Shown in pieces: positions 23,582-32,012 of a DNA stretch of 64,000 nt. Both the position numbers and the translations under genes were made by a program. The notes below the pieces were generated by a model. It saw only the letters and a list, made by a program, of their open reading frames with translations. It made no database searches and was not told the DNA's origin. Origin of the DNA: Chitinophaga barathri (GTDB lineage: Bacteria > Bacteroidota > Bacteroidia > Chitinophagales > Chitinophagaceae); contig NZ_RMBX01000013.1 in the NCBI RefSeq assembly GCF_003807585.1, positions 213,939-277,938 of the forward strand, given 5' to 3'. Positions within the stretch are counted from its first letter, which is position 1. Each line of letters begins with the position of its first letter.

Positions 23582-25873
23582 ATGGCGATTCATATACTTG
23601 GCATCCGGCATCATGGCCCCGGTTCCGCCAGGAATGTAAAAACATTCCTGGAATCGGTTAAGCCGGATATTGTGCTGGTGGAAGGCCCGCCTGAAGCGGA
23701 CGGTATTTTGCAATGGGCCGCGCATGAGGAAATGAGGCCGCCGGTGGCAATATTGTGTTACCAGCCCGATAATCCCCGCCAGTCCAGCTTTTATCCTTTC
23801 GCGGAATTTTCTCCTGAATGGCAGGCGATCCTGTATGCAAAACGGCAGAACATCCACATCCGTTTTATGGACCTGCCGGTGGCGCATCAATACGCCCTGG
23901 AGAATGAAGCGCAGGCAGCAATTTCATCCCAGCCTGAAAATGCCGGACAGGAAACCGCTCCTTCACCACCCCAGGACGAAAACACAACAACAGTTCCGGG
24001 CCAGCCCGCGATTGAAAATGAAGTGCTGCATGAAATACCTGTCCGATATGATGTAGCATCACTGGCCCATGCGGCCGGTTATGATGATGGCGAAAAGTGG
24101 TGGGAGCATATGTTCGAACACCGGGCGGATAACCAGGATATATTCACCGCCGTCATGGAAGGCATGGGCAGCCTGCGCGAAATCTACGACGGAAAGGACA
24201 ATAAGCTGGAACTGCTTCGCGAAGCGCATATGCGAAAAGTGATTAGGCAGGCTGAAAGAGAAATGTTCCAGAACATCGCCGTGATCTGTGGCGCATGGCA
24301 CGCTCCCGCGCTGCACAACATGCCCCCGCAAAAAGGCGATAACGAATTGCTGAAGGGTCTTAGCAAAGTAAAAACAGAATGTACCTGGGTACCCTGGACA
24401 AACAGCCGCCTGAGCCTCTACAGCGGTTATGGCGCGGGCATCAATTCTCCCGGCTGGTACGAGCACATCTGGCATCACCAGGAGGATGACGGTACGAAGT
24501 GGCTTGTAAAAGTCGCCAAGCTGTTCCGCGAAAAACAAATGGACACCTCGGTGGCTCATGTGATAGAAGCCTCCCGCCTGGCCAATGCCCTGGCTGCTTT
24601 GCGCAACCTTCCCAAAGCTGGCCTGGAGGAGCTGAACGAAGCCACGTTGAGCGTGCTCTGCGGTGGTGAACCGGTATTGCTTTCGCTGGTACAGGCTGAA
24701 CTGATTGTCAATAACAGGATAGGCGAAGTGCCGGTGGATATTCCCAAGCCGCCTTTACAACAGGATATTGAAAAAATACAGAAACGCCTCCGCCTGCCGG
24801 CTGCCGCGGATTGGAAAGATTACCTGCTGGACCTCCGTAAAGAAAACGACCTGGAACGCAGCGTCTTCCTGCACCGCCTGCAGATCCTTGAGCTGAAATG
24901 GGGTCACCGGTCTGATGTAACAGGTAAAGGGACCTTTAAGGAACAATGGCGCTTACAGTGGGACCCCGGCTTTTCTGTCGATATTATCGAAAAAGGCGTA
25001 TGGGGCAATACCGTAGAGGAAGCAGCAACCGGATACCTGGTGCACCTCGCCAAAGAAGCGGCGGACCTGCCTGCTGTTGGGAAACTGCTGGAAGCGGCCA
25101 TCCCCGCGGAACTGCCGCTTGCCGTGGATGCATTGATCCAACGGATCAATAACCTTGCTGCGGCCAGCAGCGATGTAGTGCAGCTGATGGAAGTATTGCC
25201 CGGCCTGGTGGAAGTAAGCCGTTACGGCAACGTGCGCAAAACGGACGCAGCGCTGGTGATGGGCATCGTGGAAAGCATGACGGTACGCATATGCATCAAC
25301 CTGCCGCCCGCCTGCCAGGCCATTGACGAAGACGCCGCCGCGCATTTGCAGGCGCTTTTCCCAAAACTCAACGACGCTATCAATCTCCTGCAACACGGGG
25401 AGCTGACCGGGCAATGGGAACAGACTTTAAAGGTCATCTCCCAAAACCAGGGCACTGCTCCCGTGCTGGCCGGTTATGCCACGCGTTTGCTGGCAGACCG
25501 GAAACTGCTGACTGGTGACGAACTGGTGAAAGCGTTTTATTACGCCATGTCTTCCGCAAGTGGCCCCGGCATTGCAGCCGCCTGGCTGGAAGGTTTCCTC
25601 ACGGGCAGCGGCGCCATCCTGCTGCTGGACAATGATCTCTGGGGAGTGGTAAGCAGCTGGGTGGAACAATTGGAAGAAGACATGTTTATAGAAGTACTGC
25701 CGCTGCTGAGAAGAACGTTTTCCAACTTCTCCCGCCCTGAAAGAAAAAAACTCGGGGAAATGGTAAAACGCGGCGGCCGCGCGGCGGTGCCCGTAACGGA
25801 GAAAAGTTTCGACGGGCAACGCGCGGAACAGGGAATACCCGTTGTGATGGCATTATTAGGTTTACAACATTAA
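23582..25873 (+). CDS. DUF5682 family protein (YehM-like)
   Basis: This 763-residue protein is close in size to E. coli YehM. The N-terminal quarter carries conserved-looking motifs: ILGIRHHGPGSARNV (His10, His11), VLVEGPPEAD (Glu34), FMDLPVAHQYAL and ICGAWHAPAL (His240). This order, HGP near the start, then VEGP, then GxWH, resembles the EreA/ChaN/TIKI (TraB/PrgY, GumN) hydrolase superfamily, so a metal-dependent hydrolase is possible; that is inference. A low-complexity insert rich in Gln, Glu and Pro (about 110-145) interrupts this region. The rest is helical and uncharacterised. It lies between the MoxR and VWA genes with a 9-base gap to the latter. Confidence 0.88.
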   Translation: MAIHILGIRHHGPGSARNVKTFLESVKPDIVLVEGPPEADGILQWAAHEEMRPPVAILCYQPDNPRQSSFYPFAEFSPEWQAILYAKRQNIHIRFMDLPVAHQYALENEAQAAISSQPENAGQETAPSPPQDENTTTVPGQPAIENEVLHEIPVRYDVASLAHAAGYDDGEKWWEHMFEHRADNQDIFTAVMEGMGSLREIYDGKDNKLELLREAHMRKVIRQAEREMFQNIAVICGAWHAPALHNMPPQKGDNELLKGLSKVKTECTWVPWTNSRLSLYSGYGAGINSPGWYEHIWHHQEDDGTKWLVKVAKLFREKQMDTSVAHVIEASRLANALAALRNLPKAGLEELNEATLSVLCGGEPVLLSLVQAELIVNNRIGEVPVDIPKPPLQQDIEKIQKRLRLPAAADWKDYLLDLRKENDLERSVFLHRLQILELKWGHRSDVTGKGTFKEQWRLQWDPGFSVDIIEKGVWGNTVEEAATGYLVHLAKEAADLPAVGKLLEAAIPAELPLAVDALIQRINNLAAASSDVVQLMEVLPGLVEVSRYGNVRKTDAALVMGIVESMTVRICINLPPACQAIDEDAAAHLQALFPKLNDAINLLQHGELTGQWEQTLKVISQNQGTAPVLAGYATRLLADRKLLTGDELVKAFYYAMSSASGPGIAAAWLEGFLTGSGAILLLDNDLWGVVSSWVEQLEEDMFIEVLPLLRRTFSNFSRPERKKLGEMVKRGGRAAVPVTEKSFDGQRAEQGIPVVMALLGLQH

Positions 25874-25882
25874 TGAGCGAAC

Positions 25883-27022
25883 ATGAGTGAAGATCAACAA
25901 ATGCGGAAATGGCGCCTGATCCTGGGTGGTAACCAAAGCGACGGAACAGATCACCCTCTGAACCCGGCGGACCTGCAGCTGGATAAAACACTGGAAGCGT
26001 TGTACGACAGCGACCGCAGCGCGGGCCTAGGGGCTTCGTCGCCGAATGTGAACCGCTGGCTGGGAGATATCCGCTCTTTTTTTCCGAATACCGTGGTGCA
26101 GGTGATGCAGAAAGACGCGATGAAAAGGCTGAACCTCACGCAGATGCTGCTGGAAAAGGAAATGCTGGAAAACGTGGACGCAGATGTTCATCTCGTAGCT
26201 ACCCTGATGACGCTGAGCCGTGTGATACCCGATAAAACGAAAGATACCGCCCGCCAGGTAGTACGCAAAGTAGTGAACGAACTGATGGCGAAACTGGCGC
26301 AGCCCACACAGCAGGCTATCGCCGGCAGCCTGAACCGTTCCGCCCGCAACTCCCGTCCAAGGCACAACGAGATCAACTGGCACGCCACGATACAGAAAAA
26401 CCTGAAACACTATCAGCCCGAATACAAAACCATTATTCCCGAATCGAGGATAGGGTATGGACGCAAAAGGACATCGCTGAAAGACGTCGTCCTGTGCATC
26501 GACCAAAGCGGTTCCATGGGCACTTCCGCTGTGTATTCGGGTATTTTCGGTTCGGTAATGGCGTCTATCCCGGCTATCAAAACCAAAATGGTGGTATTTG
26601 ACACAGCTGTGGTGGATCTGACAGAAGAACTTACGGACCCGGTGGAACTATTGTTTGGCGTACAGCTGGGTGGCGGTACAGATATCAATGCCGCGCTCAC
26701 TTATTGCCAGCAGATCATTACCCGTCCGCTGGACACGGTATTGGTACTGATTTCAGACCTGTACGAAGGCGGGAACCAGGATGGAATGAGAAAACGGGCA
26801 ACTGAACTGGCCGCGGCAGGCGTGCAGGTAGTTGCACTGCTGGCTTTGAATGATGAAGGCGCTCCTGCGTATGATCATGGCAATGCGCAGTTTTTCTCCA
26901 ACCTGAACATCCCTGTATTCGCCTGTACCCCGGACAAGTTCCCGGACCTGATGGCTACGGCCCTCAGCAAGCAGGATATTGGCCAATGGGCAGCCAAAGA
27001 AGATTTCGTGTTAAAGAAGTAA
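25883..27022 (+). CDS. VWA domain protein, partner of the MoxR ATPase (YehP-like)
   Basis: A 379-residue cytoplasmic protein with no signal peptide or membrane segment. The N-terminal 200 residues are helical and charged. The von Willebrand A domain follows, with a complete metal-ion-dependent adhesion site: DQSGSMG (Asp207, Ser209, Ser211), GGGTDINAAL (Thr266) and LISDLYEGG (Asp292). VWA proteins of this kind (CoxE/ViaA/YehP-like) are the substrate-recognising partners of MoxR ATPases. This is the fifth gene of the operon, and a lipoprotein gene follows after 10 bases. Among the operon products it is the best candidate for the direct ATPase partner. Confidence 0.94.
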   Translation: MSEDQQMRKWRLILGGNQSDGTDHPLNPADLQLDKTLEALYDSDRSAGLGASSPNVNRWLGDIRSFFPNTVVQVMQKDAMKRLNLTQMLLEKEMLENVDADVHLVATLMTLSRVIPDKTKDTARQVVRKVVNELMAKLAQPTQQAIAGSLNRSARNSRPRHNEINWHATIQKNLKHYQPEYKTIIPESRIGYGRKRTSLKDVVLCIDQSGSMGTSAVYSGIFGSVMASIPAIKTKMVVFDTAVVDLTEELTDPVELLFGVQLGGGTDINAALTYCQQIITRPLDTVLVLISDLYEGGNQDGMRKRATELAAAGVQVVALLALNDEGAPAYDHGNAQFFSNLNIPVFACTPDKFPDLMATALSKQDIGQWAAKEDFVLKK

Positions 27023-27032
27023 TTTAACACCC

Positions 27033-27854
27033 ATGTACACCTGCCGCAAAACGATCACTGTTATTGTATTGTCCGCCTGGATAATGTCCTGCCGCACCGC
27101 TCACGAGCTACCTTTGCCGCCGAGACCGCCACAGGCCGTTTCAGGCAACGCCTTTTACCGGCAGGTGGACAGCATGAAATGGAATACCCGAGAGCCCATA
27201 GCGCTGAAAGAAATATTATCCGGGAATGTGCCCGCCTTTCTCCGGAAGCTGGTACCGGTGCATACATCCATCACCGGCGCCAATGGCAAAACCATCACCG
27301 CCACCTATTACGTAACGCCCGATTACCTGTCCATCGGCGGTAATGACGATTTTGCAAGGATACCACTTACTCCCATGACGGCTCAACTGATCGCGGACAG
27401 CCTGCAATGTTTCCTGCCCACACGGAAAATGGTCAATGATATTTACCTCGCCGCAAAAGTGAAACCTGAGCCGGTACCGCTGTATGCCTTCCGCGACAGC
27501 GCCATTATCTTCTGGCATCATCATATGATCATAGAAGGGCAGCGGAAAGGGGAAAAGGGCCTGATTGCGGGAATAAAAAAAGACGTGGTGATCAGCAGCA
27601 AAGTCTCCCGCGATCCGCGGCCGGAGCGCGTGGCCATTTACGGCTGGCATAAACCGGATGGCAAACCCATCCAGCCGTTGTATACCGGGCATGTAAACTG
27701 GTACGTGGATTATTCACACGGCATCAGGCTGGTATACCGGAAAATAAAAGTGGATAAACAGTGGATGGACTACACAGAAGTGTTGAGACACCCGGTGTAT
27801 AAAACCTTATTGTGCGATGAGGATGAGTGTGATTATTTCCGGTATGGTCAGTGA
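27033..27854 (+). CDS. Putative lipoprotein of unknown function behind the VWA gene
   Basis: This 273-residue protein has an N-terminal hydrophobic stretch (TVIVLSAWIMSC) ending in a plausible lipobox cysteine, so it is likely exported and lipid-anchored. The mature part has a basic N-half with GKTITATYYVTPDYLSIG and a C-half with IFWHHHMIIEGQ and GHVNWYVDYSHGIRLVYRK, motifs dense in histidine and aromatic residues that look like an active or binding site. I do not recognise the family. It starts 10 bases after the VWA stop, so it is probably transcribed with the SWIM-MoxR-VWA operon, though such clusters do not usually include it. Confidence 0.78.
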   Translation: MYTCRKTITVIVLSAWIMSCRTAHELPLPPRPPQAVSGNAFYRQVDSMKWNTREPIALKEILSGNVPAFLRKLVPVHTSITGANGKTITATYYVTPDYLSIGGNDDFARIPLTPMTAQLIADSLQCFLPTRKMVNDIYLAAKVKPEPVPLYAFRDSAIIFWHHHMIIEGQRKGEKGLIAGIKKDVVISSKVSRDPRPERVAIYGWHKPDGKPIQPLYTGHVNWYVDYSHGIRLVYRKIKVDKQWMDYTEVLRHPVYKTLLCDEDECDYFRYGQ

Positions 27855-27938
27855 TTGGGGGACAGGCAGGTTTCGGCATAATCCAGGATACCTTTACGTC
27901 TCGCTGTGGAAGCGGAACAATATTTTTACGGTACGCAT

Positions 27939-28694
27939 CTATTTTAGTGTTCCTGTATACACCTTTGTTTCGTAGCTGATCTTTATAAAACCGTTCTCTT
28001 TGTATTTGTCAAATAACTGCTCCAGGTCCTGCATCATGGCTGGATAACCGGCGTCGCTGTTCAGTGGCATATAGGACGAGGAAGACAGCCGGCCTTTAAG
28101 GCCGTCAAGGTCAAATACCTGTTCGTTGGTAAATATCTCCAGTTCCACGGCATGCGGGGTGAAAAAGGCCTTGAGGTGCGCCATGTCTATATTCCGGTGC
28201 TGCACTTTTACATAATCTTTACCATGGTGGTTGATCAATACTTCATATTCCTGTTCAAAAGGAGTGTGCACCCTGCGTTCGTTCCAGATCAGCACGGCCA
28301 GTCCGCCCGGCTTTAATATCCGCTGGAATTCCGTTTTGCTTTTCTCCACATGGAACCAGTGGAAAGCCTGGCCCGCAATCACCGCGTCCACACTTGCCGT
28401 TTGGAGCGTAGTGTCTTCGGCGGTGGCGTGCACGGCATGAAAACCGGGATATTTCCCCAGGGTTTCCGTGGCTTTGTCCAGCATCTCCATATTAGGCTCC
28501 ACAGCCATGACCGTATAACCCGCTTTGAGGAACAATGCAGTGGATATGCCCGTTCCCGCGCCTACATCGGCCAGCGTCTTATCAACCCCGAGGCCGTGTT
28601 TTTCCTGGAGGTATGTAACGACCTGCGCAGGATAACCGGGGCGGAATGCGGCGTAGTTTTCTACGCGGTTGTTGAACCTTTGTGTATTGTCCAT
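27939..28694 (-). CDS. Class I SAM-dependent methyltransferase
   Basis: This is a 251-residue cytoplasmic enzyme with the Rossmann-like methyltransferase core. Motif I is LADVGAGTGISTALFLKAG, the acidic residue ending strand 2 is in VMAVEPNMEML, and motif II/III is VDAVIAGQAFHWFH. LKPGGLAVLIWNER is the last core strand. This pattern fits the Methyltransf_11 type acting on small molecules, as in ubiquinone/menaquinone or toxic-acid methyltransferases. The substrate is unknown. It starts 12 bases after the stop of an unknown gene on the same strand, so the two are likely one transcript. Confidence 0.92.
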   Translation of the reverse strand: MDNTQRFNNRVENYAAFRPGYPAQVVTYLQEKHGLGVDKTLADVGAGTGISTALFLKAGYTVMAVEPNMEMLDKATETLGKYPGFHAVHATAEDTTLQTASVDAVIAGQAFHWFHVEKSKTEFQRILKPGGLAVLIWNERRVHTPFEQEYEVLINHHGKDYVKVQHRNIDMAHLKAFFTPHAVELEIFTNEQVFDLDGLKGRLSSSSYMPLNSDAGYPAMMQDLEQLFDKYKENGFIKISYETKVYTGTLK

Positions 28695-28706
28695 ACCTAA
28701 AGTTCC

Positions 28707-29126
28707 TTAAAATTTGCCAAATGACTGCCCAATGAATTGTTCCAGCCGTTGCCGCGTGAGGGTCTGATTGCCGCGGTAAAACTCTTCTTTGTCATTCAGC
28801 CTGGCGAGAGAAGCGGTGGATTGAAAGGCGAGCCATTCCACAAAGCTTTCCCTGTTAGTAAACTTTGAAGGAATCATCATTCCGCCGTCATACAATTCAC
28901 CGTAGAGGTATTCGCCTTTGTCGTTTTTCTCCAGCCCCATCCCGCAGTAATCACGGTGGGAATAACCGAGGGAATGCCCTTCATCCAGTTTGTCGGCTAC
29001 GAGGCCGGCAAGATAATACCCGAAGTATTCCGTGTCAGAAGCGAGTTCCCGCAGATAGGATTGTTCCACTGAATATTGTTTTGTACCAAGATAGTCAAAC
29101 CGGAAATGAAAAAAAACTGGCGCCAT
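28707..29126 (-). CDS. Conserved hypothetical protein
   Basis: I start at the ATG at 29126 (MAPVFFHFRFDYLG, 139 residues). The longer frame beyond it lies in antisense of the lipoprotein gene at 29209 and is not convincing. The protein is acidic and soluble, with no signal peptide. It contains GYYLAGLVADKLDEGHSLGY, YSHRDYCGMGL, YGELYDGG and a helical C-terminus. No family is recognised. It is probably co-transcribed with the methyltransferase gene downstream. Confidence 0.7.
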   Translation of the reverse strand: MAPVFFHFRFDYLGTKQYSVEQSYLRELASDTEYFGYYLAGLVADKLDEGHSLGYSHRDYCGMGLEKNDKGEYLYGELYDGGMMIPSKFTNRESFVEWLAFQSTASLARLNDKEEFYRGNQTLTRQRLEQFIGQSFGKF

Positions 29127-29208
29127 TGTAACTTTTTCATTTTCACATGCGTTTAAACCGTATTGCTTACTTAGGGTACTTAACCTGACTATTAAAAATC
29201 GGAACACC

Positions 29209-29721
29209 ATGATGAAACACACACTCCGGGTGCCTGGGAAGGCCCTGCTCGCCACTGCTTTGTTCGGAATTTTCCTGGCAGCCTGTAATGATGACGATTC
29301 TCCGACTCCTCCGCCAAAACGCACCAAGGAGTACGCCTTCACTGTATCTACCGGCACCGGCGGCGGTAAAGTAACTGCCAAAGAACTTACTGACAGCACG
29401 TTTGACCTGATCCTGCGGATCGACAAATCCACCAGGGACACTACGTATAAGTTCGATCTGTACAAAGGCAAAAAGGAAGACGGTACACTGGAACTATTCC
29501 AGACCATCGGATCGATTAAGAGCGAAACCACCGGCGCGGCCATAGAAGCCAAATGGGCCGGCGTAAAAAGTGTAACGGTGGATGGCGTAACGAAGAAATT
29601 TAACTACGACAGCCTGCTGAAGTACAAAGCGTTCGCACGCGTGGCGTTTGTAAGGAAAGATGTGACGCCCAACAAGGATAGCATCGTGGCGATTGGAAAC
29701 ATTGGCGGAAGCGCACAATAG
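29209..29721 (+). CDS. Putative lipoprotein of unknown function
   Basis: This 170-residue protein has a signal peptide and lipobox (LFGIFLAACNDDD), so it is exported and lipid-anchored, with acidic residues after the cysteine as is common in Bacteroidota surface lipoproteins. The mature part is beta-rich with lysine- and threonine-rich strands (FTVSTGTGGGKVTAKEL, YKFDLYKGKKEDG). No family is recognised. It is flanked by the hypothetical gene in divergent orientation and by a bidirectional terminator. Confidence 0.78.
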   Translation: MMKHTLRVPGKALLATALFGIFLAACNDDDSPTPPPKRTKEYAFTVSTGTGGGKVTAKELTDSTFDLILRIDKSTRDTTYKFDLYKGKKEDGTLELFQTIGSIKSETTGAAIEAKWAGVKSVTVDGVTKKFNYDSLLKYKAFARVAFVRKDVTPNKDSIVAIGNIGGSAQ

Positions 29722-29744
29722 CCCCTTATTTTTAGTTGATATCG

Positions 29745-29789
29745 AAAAAAGAGAGCTGTACTCCCATTGGGTACGGCTCTTTTATTTTG
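29745..29789. terminator. Bidirectional terminator between lipoprotein and GNAT genes
   Basis: A 10-bp stem (29752-29761 with 29771-29780, one G-T pair) has a 9-base loop and is flanked by A-rich and T-rich runs, serving the convergent genes on both sides. Confidence 0.8.
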
Positions 29790-30468
29790 TCTTTGCCGTA
29801 AGCCGGAAAAAGATCTCCCTGCGTATGCTGAAACCCATGTGTTCATACAGCCTGATAGCCCTTTCGTTCGTAGTGCCGGTATGCAGGAAAGGGATCTTAC
29901 CCGATTCGAAGTGCCGGTTGACAAGATGGGTGATGAGCTGCTGTGCATATTTGCGGCCGGTGAAATCCGGGTGTGTGCAGATGGCGCTTAACTCACTGAA
30001 GTTATCCGTTCTCATCCGTTCCCCCGCAATGGCCACCAGCCTGCCTTCCTGGCGGATGCCGTAATAATTGCCCATCCGGTGCGTGTCCGGCAGGTAATAG
30101 GCCGGCATCACGAGTTGTACCAGTTCGTACATCTCGCGGCTGTTCTTTTCTCCCAGCGGCTCAACGTCCGCTGTGAACGGATCTTGTATGGGCGACTGGC
30201 AAACCATCTGTACGCAGGCCAGCTCGTTTTTTATTTCCCAGCCATCCGGCAGAGGCGGCAGATCGCCGATGATAAAAAACTGCTCTCCCGTTTTCATCAA
30301 CGGGTCCAGGGAAGCCGTTGCCGCTTCGCTGGGCTCTGCAAATCCTACAAATGAAACAATATCGGGCTGGTATCTTTTCGCCAGCTCCGACCCGAGGGCA
30401 AATTCCCGGTGCTGGCTGTTGAGCGCACTCCAGGCGGGGTTGTCCAGTACTGAATATTTATCTTTCAT
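29782..30468 (-). CDS. GNAT family N-acetyltransferase
   Basis: This 228-residue protein has its GNAT (FR47-like) domain in the C-terminal half. The beta4 strand is ELSAICTHPDFTGRKYAQQLI, containing the acetyl-CoA pyrophosphate loop (TGRKYA). GTTNERAIRLYEHMGFSIRREI supplies the family's N-x-x-A-x-x-L-Y-x-x-x-G-F motif. The N-terminal half is less conserved and probably sets substrate choice. The acceptor is unknown. The gene lies between two terminators and appears to be transcribed alone. Confidence 0.92.
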   Translation of the reverse strand: MKDKYSVLDNPAWSALNSQHREFALGSELAKRYQPDIVSFVGFAEPSEAATASLDPLMKTGEQFFIIGDLPPLPDGWEIKNELACVQMVCQSPIQDPFTADVEPLGEKNSREMYELVQLVMPAYYLPDTHRMGNYYGIRQEGRLVAIAGERMRTDNFSELSAICTHPDFTGRKYAQQLITHLVNRHFESGKIPFLHTGTTNERAIRLYEHMGFSIRREIFFRLTAKTK

Positions 30469-30547
30469 ATCGGCTCTTCTTTTTTATTCGTTGATCATTT
30501 CCGTACTTATACCGCCAAATATATGACAAAGTGATGCAGGTGAAAAC

Positions 30548-30579
30548 AAAAAAGCGGCACTCTCCGGCGCCGCTTTTTT
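30548..30579 (-). terminator. Terminator after the PL6 lyase gene
   Basis: An 11-bp stem (30548-30558 with 30569-30579), including A/T arms of six bases, lies 30 bases beyond the stop of the minus-strand lyase gene. Confidence 0.88.
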
Positions 30580-30608
30580 GTTTGTTATAATATGATCTGA
30601 TAGTTGTT

Positions 30609-32012
30609 TTATCTGGCCTGCTTCTTAAAGACAGGATTTCCCGCGAGCGGGCCTACATCTGCCGGTTTCAGCATTTTAACCGTCACGGGTTTTACCGAAA
30701 CCTGGTCTGCTCCTGCATCCAGGGGAGATGTGCGGGGCTGCCCGTCCATATCGGCCACGATGCCCGCGTAACTTCCTTTGGCCGCTCCTATCGCGGGGCT
30801 GCCTTTCTGTAAATGGTAGATCCCGGCTTTGTCCTTTTGCAACATGGGATTCACCTGTACAAAACCCGAATCGGGCAGCTGGCCGGCGCCTTTTGTATTG
30901 TAGATGATATTCCCTTTGAAGGAAGGGTTCAGGTACAGCGGCCCCTGGATGGAAGCCGCTTCATTCCCGCCCTGGATGACGTTGTAAGCAAGGGTGATAA
31001 ACGTGCTGCCGATGCCGTTCGGCCGGATGGTACGGGTGATATTGTCTTCATTATCCACCAGCGTATTAAAAGCGATCAGCACACGGTCCGGGCGGTCGTG
31101 GGAGGTGAGCGGTGCTCCGTCTGCCACTTCCGCGCCGCCATTGCCGATATTGATGGCGGGATTGCAACGTTCGAAATAATTGCTGAAAATGATATGATCG
31201 TCCCCGAAAATGCGGAGGCCCGGCGTGAGCGTGAAATAATTGCCATACACCTTGCAGAAATTCCCGTGACGAAGGGTGAACTGCGCTTTGCAGTCGCGGA
31301 TAGTGTTGTAACGAAGCGTCACCGCTGAAGCTTTTACGGAGATCAGTTCATTTTCCCCTTCACATTGCTCAAAAAGATTGTATTCCACGATGCTGTTGCT
31401 GGAAGACAGGCTGTAACCGCTGAGGCCGAACTGGAACGCTTCCGCGCCGTTGCCGGTCTGTTTGGTAAAGTCCACAAAATAATTGTGGTGTATCCAGAGG
31501 CGCTCCGCAATCTGTTTACCTGTTCCCCTCACGCCAATAAACTTCCCCAGCGTGCGTTTATGCTGAAAGGTATTGTAATCCACCTGGTGGTCGCTGCCCA
31601 TGATGGTAAGGTAGTTTCCTTCCCCCGTGGTCTGGAACACGTTCCTGGTCCAGCGGCAGAAAGTGGTGCCGGGCTCCATCTTCGCCTTGTCTGAAGCATG
31701 GGTGAACTTAAACCCGATGACCTGGATATACGAAGCAGGACTTACGATCCGGAAGCCGCCCGCGCCGGTGATCTCTACTTCTCCGGGCATCTGCGCGCCG
31801 ATGACGATAGGTTTGGCGGCCGTCCCGGCTTTGTTGACAAGAATGTCTTCGGTGGTGGTATACACTCCTTTTTTCAAAAGAATGACATCCCCGGGAAGGG
31901 CGTTGCTGATGGCGGTCTGCAGCTCCGCAATGGAACCAACAATCACGGTTTTTGCCAATACGGTCTGGCAGATCAGCAGGCATAGGCTGATGAAAAGACT
32001 TGTTTTCTTCAT
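30609..32012 (-). CDS. Polysaccharide lyase family 6 protein (chondroitinase B / alginate lyase-like)
   Basis: This 467-residue secreted right-handed parallel beta-helix protein has a signal peptide ending TVLAK. The N-terminal coil region has GDVILLKKGVYTTTEDILV, and parallel rungs follow (IHHNYFVDF, VEYNLFEQC, VYGNYFT). The catalytic pair of PL6 enzymes is recognisable: Lys227 in ELISVKASA and Arg248 in TLRHGNFC, 21 residues apart, as are the Lys and Arg of chondroitinase B. The acidic calcium site is probably in EGENELIS. It cleaves alginate or dermatan-type uronic acid chains by beta-elimination; which one is open. It is divergent from the MscS gene. Confidence 0.93.
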   Translation of the reverse strand: MKKTSLFISLCLLICQTVLAKTVIVGSIAELQTAISNALPGDVILLKKGVYTTTEDILVNKAGTAAKPIVIGAQMPGEVEITGAGGFRIVSPASYIQVIGFKFTHASDKAKMEPGTTFCRWTRNVFQTTGEGNYLTIMGSDHQVDYNTFQHKRTLGKFIGVRGTGKQIAERLWIHHNYFVDFTKQTGNGAEAFQFGLSGYSLSSSNSIVEYNLFEQCEGENELISVKASAVTLRYNTIRDCKAQFTLRHGNFCKVYGNYFTLTPGLRIFGDDHIIFSNYFERCNPAINIGNGGAEVADGAPLTSHDRPDRVLIAFNTLVDNEDNITRTIRPNGIGSTFITLAYNVIQGGNEAASIQGPLYLNPSFKGNIIYNTKGAGQLPDSGFVQVNPMLQKDKAGIYHLQKGSPAIGAAKGSYAGIVADMDGQPRTSPLDAGADQVSVKPVTVKMLKPADVGPLAGNPVFKKQAR

